Below are positions 35,115-39,713 of a DNA stretch of 39,713 bases, in pieces. Both the position numbers and the translations under genes were made by a program. The stretch's first letter is position 1. Every line of letters starts with the position of its first letter. The notes under the pieces are model-generated. The model made no database searches and was not told the origin of the DNA. It saw only the letters and a list, made by a program, of their open reading frames with translations. Source of the stretch: Reclinomonas americana ATCC 50394 (Eukaryota; Jakobida; Jakobea; Jakobida); the NCBI GenBank assembly GCA_048213135.1, contig PS015314.1, positions 32,515 to 72,227 on the forward strand, given 5' to 3'.

Positions 35115-35490
35115 TCAAGAAAACCTGAGAGAAGCACGAGAGAGACTGAGGAAGAGGGAGACTGAAGAAGAGGGATGCTGAGGAAGAGGGACGCTGACAG
35201 CGAGGCTGACAAGCACAAAGAGGCAGCGAGAGAGTGAGATATACTGAGAGAAACGGAGGGAATGCACAAGAGACTGAGGAAAAACAAGAGAGAGCGAGAG
35301 CGACAGAGAGTGACTGAGAAAGAGGGGAGGCTGACTGAGAGGCTCATGAATGAGGCAAAGAGGCAGCGAGACTGTGCGAGACTGAGCGACACTGAGAGAA
35401 GCCAAGGAAGAGCGAAGGGAGAGAAAGAGAGACGGGAGGGAGAGGGAGGAGAGCAAGGATTTACTCTCCGTGTTATTCTGCCCGTCTGTG

Positions 35491-35521
<31 letters not shown>

Positions 35522-35910
35522 CATCTCTCTCAAACACGCACTCTCCCTTCTCTCTCAAACACACACTCTCCCTTCTTTCTCTTTCCCCTCCTCCTCCATC
35601 TCGCTTTCCATCCTCTCTCTTTCCATCTCTCTCTCCCTTCCACCTTCCCCCTTTCCTCCCTTCCCCCTCTACCTCTCCCCCTTTTCTCCCTCTCTCTCAC
35701 CTGCCTGGGCAACTGCATCGGCACCGTCACCCTCTGCACATGATACCCCTCATCGACCTCCACCTCCTCGCCTCCTCCACTCACACGCATCCCGCGCATC
35801 ATTCCCGCCAGCATTCCACTCGACGAGGAAGAAGCGGGCGCAGAGGATGATGATGAAGAAGAAGAGGCGCCTTCTCCACTGCTGCTCTCTTGGCCACCTC
35901 CTGCGCTCAT
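32335..35910 (-). CDS. MAP-kinase-like CMGC serine/threonine kinase with T-M-Y activation motif
   Basis: Predicted signalling kinase. Fifteen exons on the minus strand, in phase, about 438 residues: 35910-35701, 34888-34748, 34688-34660, 34581-34536, 34479-34382, 34315-34208, 33578-33536, 33403-33316, 33255-33214, 33147-33064, 33008-32929, 32865-32781, 32721-32612, 32547-32487, 32426-32335. The Ser/Gly-rich N terminus (1-70) is followed by glycine loop GTGTYG (95-100), AIK with K117, RELILLRHLSHPN, DVYFVFDRASTDLH, HRDLKPANIL (catalytic D210), DFG (D228), activation segment LTMYVISRPYRAPEL (T245-M-Y247), SLDMWSIGC and IAADQALAHEYF, as in MAPKs. Classical MAPKs carry T-x-Y with E, P, G or D in the middle and TRWYRAPE after it; here it is M and SRPYRAPE. 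The 29-nt exon 34688-34660 is the least certain. The junction 33214/33147 appears to be a U12-type intron. The stop lies 69 bp from the convergent NAA35 stop. Confidence 0.85.
33148..33213 (-). other. Probable U12-type AT-AC intron in the MAPK-like gene
   Basis: This 66-bp interval has no usable GT-AG solution that keeps the kinase frame. On the minus strand it begins ATATCCTT, the canonical U12 donor, contains CTCCTTGAC, a good match to the U12 branch site TTCCTTRAY, and ends CAC with AC as the terminal dinucleotide. Removing it joins YYSDA and SSLDMWSIGC in the correct phase (A|GT makes the Ser codon), exactly what kinase subdomains VIII-IX need. The branch A is only about 7 nt from the 3' end, slightly short for this class. 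Confidence 0.75.
33640..34165. repeat. (TCTG)n microsatellite in MAPK-like intron
   Basis: Long imperfect TCTG/CTGC tetranucleotide array on the plus strand, inside the intron between exons 34208 and 33578 of the kinase, followed by short CT and CA runs. Its open frames (Leu-Ser-Val-Cys) are not coding. Confidence 0.92.
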
Positions 35911-36758
35911 CACATACACAATGAAAGAAAACGTTGATTGATAGAAACCGAACACCAGACAGCGGACACAACATGCAAGGGAGAGGAAGAGGAGGATGGA
36001 GAAGAACAGAGACGGAGAGAGGAAGGAAGTCGACGAGAAAGAGAATGGGAATGATTCAGAGAGAGAGAGAGGATGCAACAATTCGTTCACCACATCGTGC
36101 AGCACTGCGCGTCTTGCAACTGATGACCAAGTCCAAGCCCAAAACATCAATGCAAACACCAATCTTGAGGGCAGTGGAGGGTTTCTTGTGTCAGGCTTCT
36201 CGGAGCTCGCACAGAGATCTATAGATTTCGTCGATCGCGACGTCATGATCGATATCGTGTTTACGCACGCGCGCAGCAGCACTTGGACCGCGAAGGCAAT
36301 GGCACTCTGCTCAAACAGTGCGGTCCGGATTTCCCCACACTCCCAACATTGCAGGTAGACCTGCGTAAAGCGGATTCGATATCGACTTCGCAGCAAAACC
36401 CCACCGCAAGATCTCCGCTCAAAGGTGATCAAGGTGGTCGGAGATCAACGCCCAGCTTGGTACCGGAGCTCCACAGACAGACTGTGCTTTGTGGCACCTG
36501 CAATCGAGCGAGCTCGAGATCAGCAGTTGCAGGACATCGGTTCTGATCAAGATGCTCAGATAAGAAGCTGCGCGTAAAAGGAGTGAGATCACTCTGATCA
36601 AGAACTACACACACACTCTCTCTCCCTCCCTCCCTACCCCCTCTCCCTCCCTCTGAAGTCAATCTAATTTCGACGTCGCGTTTGACTGCACTTCGCGAGC
36701 ACCATCTCACATCATCGATGCCAGTGGAGCACACACACAGCACCCGCACACCACAACC
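35911..36758. other. Divergent intergenic region between MAPK-like and beta-helix genes
   Basis: About 850 bp with no gene I can name. On the minus strand a possible exon from about 36358 (acceptor after TTTACGCAG) encodes VYLQCWECGEIRTALFEQSA and continues with a helical-looking stretch to a GTGCGT donor near 36265. This could be a small unrecognised gene or an upstream exon. The segment 36121-36175 is homologous to 5874-5941. I recognise no core promoter elements. Confidence 0.5.
36121..36175 (-). repeat. Dispersed homologous segment, copy 2
   Basis: Reverse complement closely matches 5874-5941. It lies about 210-265 bp upstream of the MAPK-like ATG and points in the same direction as that gene, as copy 1 does relative to the TANGO2-like gene. 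Confidence 0.6.
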
Positions 36759-37088
36759 ATGAGAAGCGCCAACATGCGCTCATTATCCTCATCCTCGCTA
36801 TCAACAACAACAAGAAGAAGAGGATGGACACTTCTCGCGACTCTTCTCACCATGATGACACTCTCCACAATGATGACAATGATGATAATGGGAACAGGGG
36901 GAGTGGAGGCGCAAGTGGTTCCTGCGGGAGCAGCCTGTGCAGAGGGAATGTTTCTCAATCCAGTGGTGCTGTTCGCCTCGGCGGCGGCCAATGCGGCAAC
37001 TGCGGGACCTTGTAACACTCTGCAGACTGCGTGGTGAGTGTGGTGTCTCTCTCTTTCTCTCTCGCACACACACACACACACACACACA

Positions 37089-37124
<36 letters not shown>

Positions 37125-39713
37125 ATGATTGTTATGATTACTGTCAGTGTCGATCTCACTCACTTTGTAACTCTTCCTCTCTCGCACACANNNNNNNNNN
37201 NNNNNNNNNNNNNNNNNNNNNNNNNNNNNNNNNNNNNNNNNNNNNNNNNNNNNNNNNNNNNNNNNNNNNNNNNNNNNNNNNNNNNNNNNNNNNNNNNNNN
37301 NNNNNNNNNNNNNNNNNNNNNNNNNNNNNNNNNNNNNNNNNNNNNNNNNNNNNNNNNNNNNNNNNNNNNNNNNNNNNNNNNNNNNNNNNNNNNNNNNNNN
37401 NNNNNNNNNNNNNNNNNNNNNNNNNNNNNNNNNNNNNNNNNNNNNNNNNNNNNNNNNNNNNNNNNNNNNNNNNNNNNNNNNNNNNNNNNNNNNNNNNNNN
37501 NNNNNNNNNNNNNNNNNNNNNNNNNNNNNNNNNNNNNNNNNNNNNNNNNNNNNNNNNNNNNNNNGGGGCGAAAGGGGCGAAAGGGGGGAAAGGGGGAAAG
37601 GGGGAAAGGGGGAAAGGGGGAAAGGGACAAGGAGAGGGGTGAAGGAAATGAGAGGAGGACAGAGACATGAGAGAAGGGAACAATAATGGAGGGAATTGAA
37701 GGATATGTAAAGTGACCGAGAGGGAGTGTGGAAATACAGAGCACGGAACGGAAGAGAGGGAGGGTGAGGAGAGAGGAGTGGGAGGAAGAGATGTCCTTGA
37801 AATGAGTGAGCACTTTCCGACAGTGAATGTGATAATTAGGAGGCGAGAGAGAGAGAGAAAATATCGGAGAGGCGAGTGAAAATAGTCGTGAGACACTGTC
37901 TATGAACTGAAACAGGCATCTTGTGTGGTGCTTGCCCACCGGTAGCAACACTCAGTGCAACATGACAAAAGCTATAAACAAAGATTGTGCGTGTGAGAAA
38001 GGAGATACGATAATCAGACAGGCGAGAGCACGTTAAGGACCACGTGCGCGAATATTGAGACAGGCATCCTGAGGTACGCGCGCATTCTCTCATACACATA
38101 CACACATGCAGAGACTGAGCGCCTCGCTGCGTACACTAAATACAAACAAAACAGAGACGGGAGCTTCCGAACACACTCTCATAAATCAGCGCGAGAACTC
38201 TCCAAAATGCACTCGCAAACTGACTGCTCACAAACACTCTGGCTGACACACACACACACACACACACACATGCAGAGAGGTACACACAAGCACGCAACAC
38301 ACGCATTCTCTCGCACACATGAAAAAAAGACACACATGACAAAGTAATGATAAAGATGTCACTGTCTCATTGCAATTGCAGAGTGTGAATCGAGCGCAGA
38401 GTGAGTAAGAGAGTGAGCAAGAGGAAGAGTGAGAGAGAGGAGGGGGAGAGATCGTCATTGACAGTGGTCAGGAGTCTGTGTGTGTGTGTGGTGTGCGTTN
38501 NNNNNNNNNNNNNNNNNNNNNNNNNNNNNNNNNNNNNNNNNNNNNNNNNNNNNNNNNNNNNNNNNNNNNNNNNNNNNNNNNNNNNNNNNNNNNNNNNNNN
38601 NNNNNNNNNNNNNNNNNNNNNNNNNNNNNNNNNNNNNNNNNNNNNNNNNNNNNNNNNNNNNNNNNNNNNNNNNNNNNNNNNNNNNNNNNNNNNNNNNCCC
38701 CTTTCCCCTCTTTCCCCCTCTCTCCCCCCTTCCCCCTTTCCACCCTTCCCCCTTTCCACCCTTCCCCCGTTCCCCCTTTCCCCCCTCCCCCCTTCCCCTT
38801 CCTCATCCTTCTCCTTTCCCCTCGCAGCACCCTGGCCACCGCCACAAGTCTTATCCCGAACAGCTACACGGCATCCTCCGTCATCTACCTCACTCCCGGC
38901 AACTACACCCTCACGCAAACGCTGACCATGGTTGCGCCGGCCGCCGGCTTTGGGTTAATCAGCATGGACCCCACTCCGGGCGCGGTGGTACTCAAGCCAG
39001 CGCCGTCGGCCTCCGCAACCTTTGGCGCGGCCGTCTCCCTGGTGGACATTGTGACTGCCTCGATGGTACCGCTGGTGGGACCGATGTGCGTGTCGGGATT
39101 GACGGTGTTGGGTCCGGGACCACTGTCTCTCCACGTGGTCACCTACAGTGCGGGTTTCACCACGCCACTTGCCATCCCCGTGCTGGTCATGTCCAGCACG
39201 TTTCTCGGTTCGGGTGTCGGTCGTGGCCTGGTCATGGGTGAGAATCTGATCTCATTCGTTTTTTTCTATTCTGCACCTGCTCTGCGTTTCATGATTTTGT
39301 TCTCCTTGTGCATAGAATTCATTTCTACATTTGGCGGCGCTGTCAATGTCACGCTCGCCGCATTGTCGTTCACCAACTACGAGACCGGAACGTGGCTCTT
39401 CGCCCTGCAGGGCGGCAGCGTGCTGATCTACAACGTGACGTCGACCGGCAACACCATCAACGTTGCCAATCCGCCGGCATATCCGTCTCGTGTCGCCGCT
39501 TTTGCCCCTTACGTTACCGTCAATCCGGGCGTCGGCGGCGCCGGAATGCGTATCCAGGGACCTTCACTCATCGCCGTCGTCAACTCGATAATCAACAACA
39601 ATGCAATCGTCGGCGAGGCAGCCGTTTTGCCCATCTCCGTTGCCGGAGCTGGTCTGCTGCTGGATGTTAGCACCATTATGCCATCGGTACGCTTTCAGCC
39701 GTACCTTCTCCCC
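36759..39713 (+). CDS. Secreted or surface beta-helix-like protein, 3'-partial
   Basis: Three exons visible: 36759-37033, 38828-39237 and 39316 to the window end. They join in phase (TG|C, then G|AA) without needing an exon in the two intervening gaps. The first about 47 residues form a basic then hydrophobic leader (RRRGWTLLATLLTMMTL... ending VEA|QV), a probable signal peptide. The mature part begins with a Cys-containing segment (AACAEGMF, PCNTLQTACTL), then SSVIYLTPGNYTLTQTLTM, a pattern typical of right-handed parallel beta-helix proteins, and continues in Ala/Val/Gly/Thr-rich strands (SFTNYETGTWLFALQGGSV, GGAGMRIQGPSLIAVVNS) like polymorphic outer-membrane or pectate-lyase-like folds. 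No catalytic residues are recognisable. The function (adhesion, wall or matrix) is a guess. The 3' end is outside the window. Confidence 0.55.
37191..37564. other. Assembly gap in beta-helix gene intron
   Basis: 374 Ns following a CA tract. The next contig, 37565-38499, carries no exon and begins with a purine-rich G/A tract, which would fit its neighbours better if reversed. Confidence 0.97.
37565..38499. other. Non-coding contig between two gaps
   Basis: No exon found. It starts with a GGGGCGAAA/GGGGGAAA purine tract and ends with GT repeats; between these are short CA tracts and ordinary sequence. It falls inside the single large intron of the beta-helix gene. Confidence 0.7.
38500..38697. 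other. Assembly gap in beta-helix gene intron
   Basis: 198 Ns, followed directly by a CCCTTT-type polypyrimidine tract leading to the acceptor at 38827. Confidence 0.97.

Overview
This window is nuclear DNA of an intron-dense eukaryote, most likely a unicellular one. Every gene I can support is split into many short exons (15 nt to about 3.8 kb) joined by GT-AG introns, many only 50-100 bp long. Exon and intron phases agree across essentially every junction. Introns and intergenic stretches are full of (GA/CT)n, (TCTG/CAGA)n, (CA)n and ACGT-type microsatellites, and nine runs of N mark scaffold gaps. I cannot name the species. Nothing looks bacterial, viral or plasmid-like: there are no operons, ribosome-binding sites, tRNAs, rRNAs or CRISPR arrays.

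Layout, left to right. 118-4959 (-): CHD1L/ALC1-like SNF2 chromatin remodeller, 3' end beyond the window. 6309-7532 (+): TANGO2/NRDE-family protein. 8466-14100 (+): large HEPN - NB-ARC - kinesin-light-chain-type TPR protein of STAND/NLR-like architecture. 14532-18607: DHX33-like DEAH-box RNA helicase whose middle exons lie on the wrong strand, because contig 14949-15933 is evidently scaffolded backwards. 18678-24288 (-): a gene encoding RING finger, B-box-like zinc motif, coiled coil, about 34 FG dipeptides and a C-terminal HMG box. 25092-32265 (+): NAA35/Mak10, the auxiliary subunit of the NatC N-terminal acetyltransferase. 32335-35910 (-): MAP-kinase-like CMGC kinase with a T-M-Y activation motif and an apparent U12-type AT-AC intron. 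36759 to the end (+): secreted beta-helix-like protein, 3' end beyond the window.

The genes alternate between divergent pairs, sharing intergenic regions of about 0.8-1.3 kb, and convergent pairs, whose stop codons are only about 70 bp apart. Most are housekeeping functions (chromatin, ribosome/RNA, N-terminal acetylation, signalling) with no obvious shared pathway. The two most unusual are the HEPN-NB-ARC-TPR protein, a candidate intracellular sensor with a predicted RNase effector, and the RING/B-box/coiled-coil/FG/HMG protein, whose domain combination I do not recognise from any known family.

Other structure: two genes carry a second copy of their first exon just upstream; two divergent promoter regions share a homologous segment; a recurrent GTTGCG donor site is used by many introns; and (ACGT)n tracts sit at the edges of gaps, where they may be a sequencing artefact.
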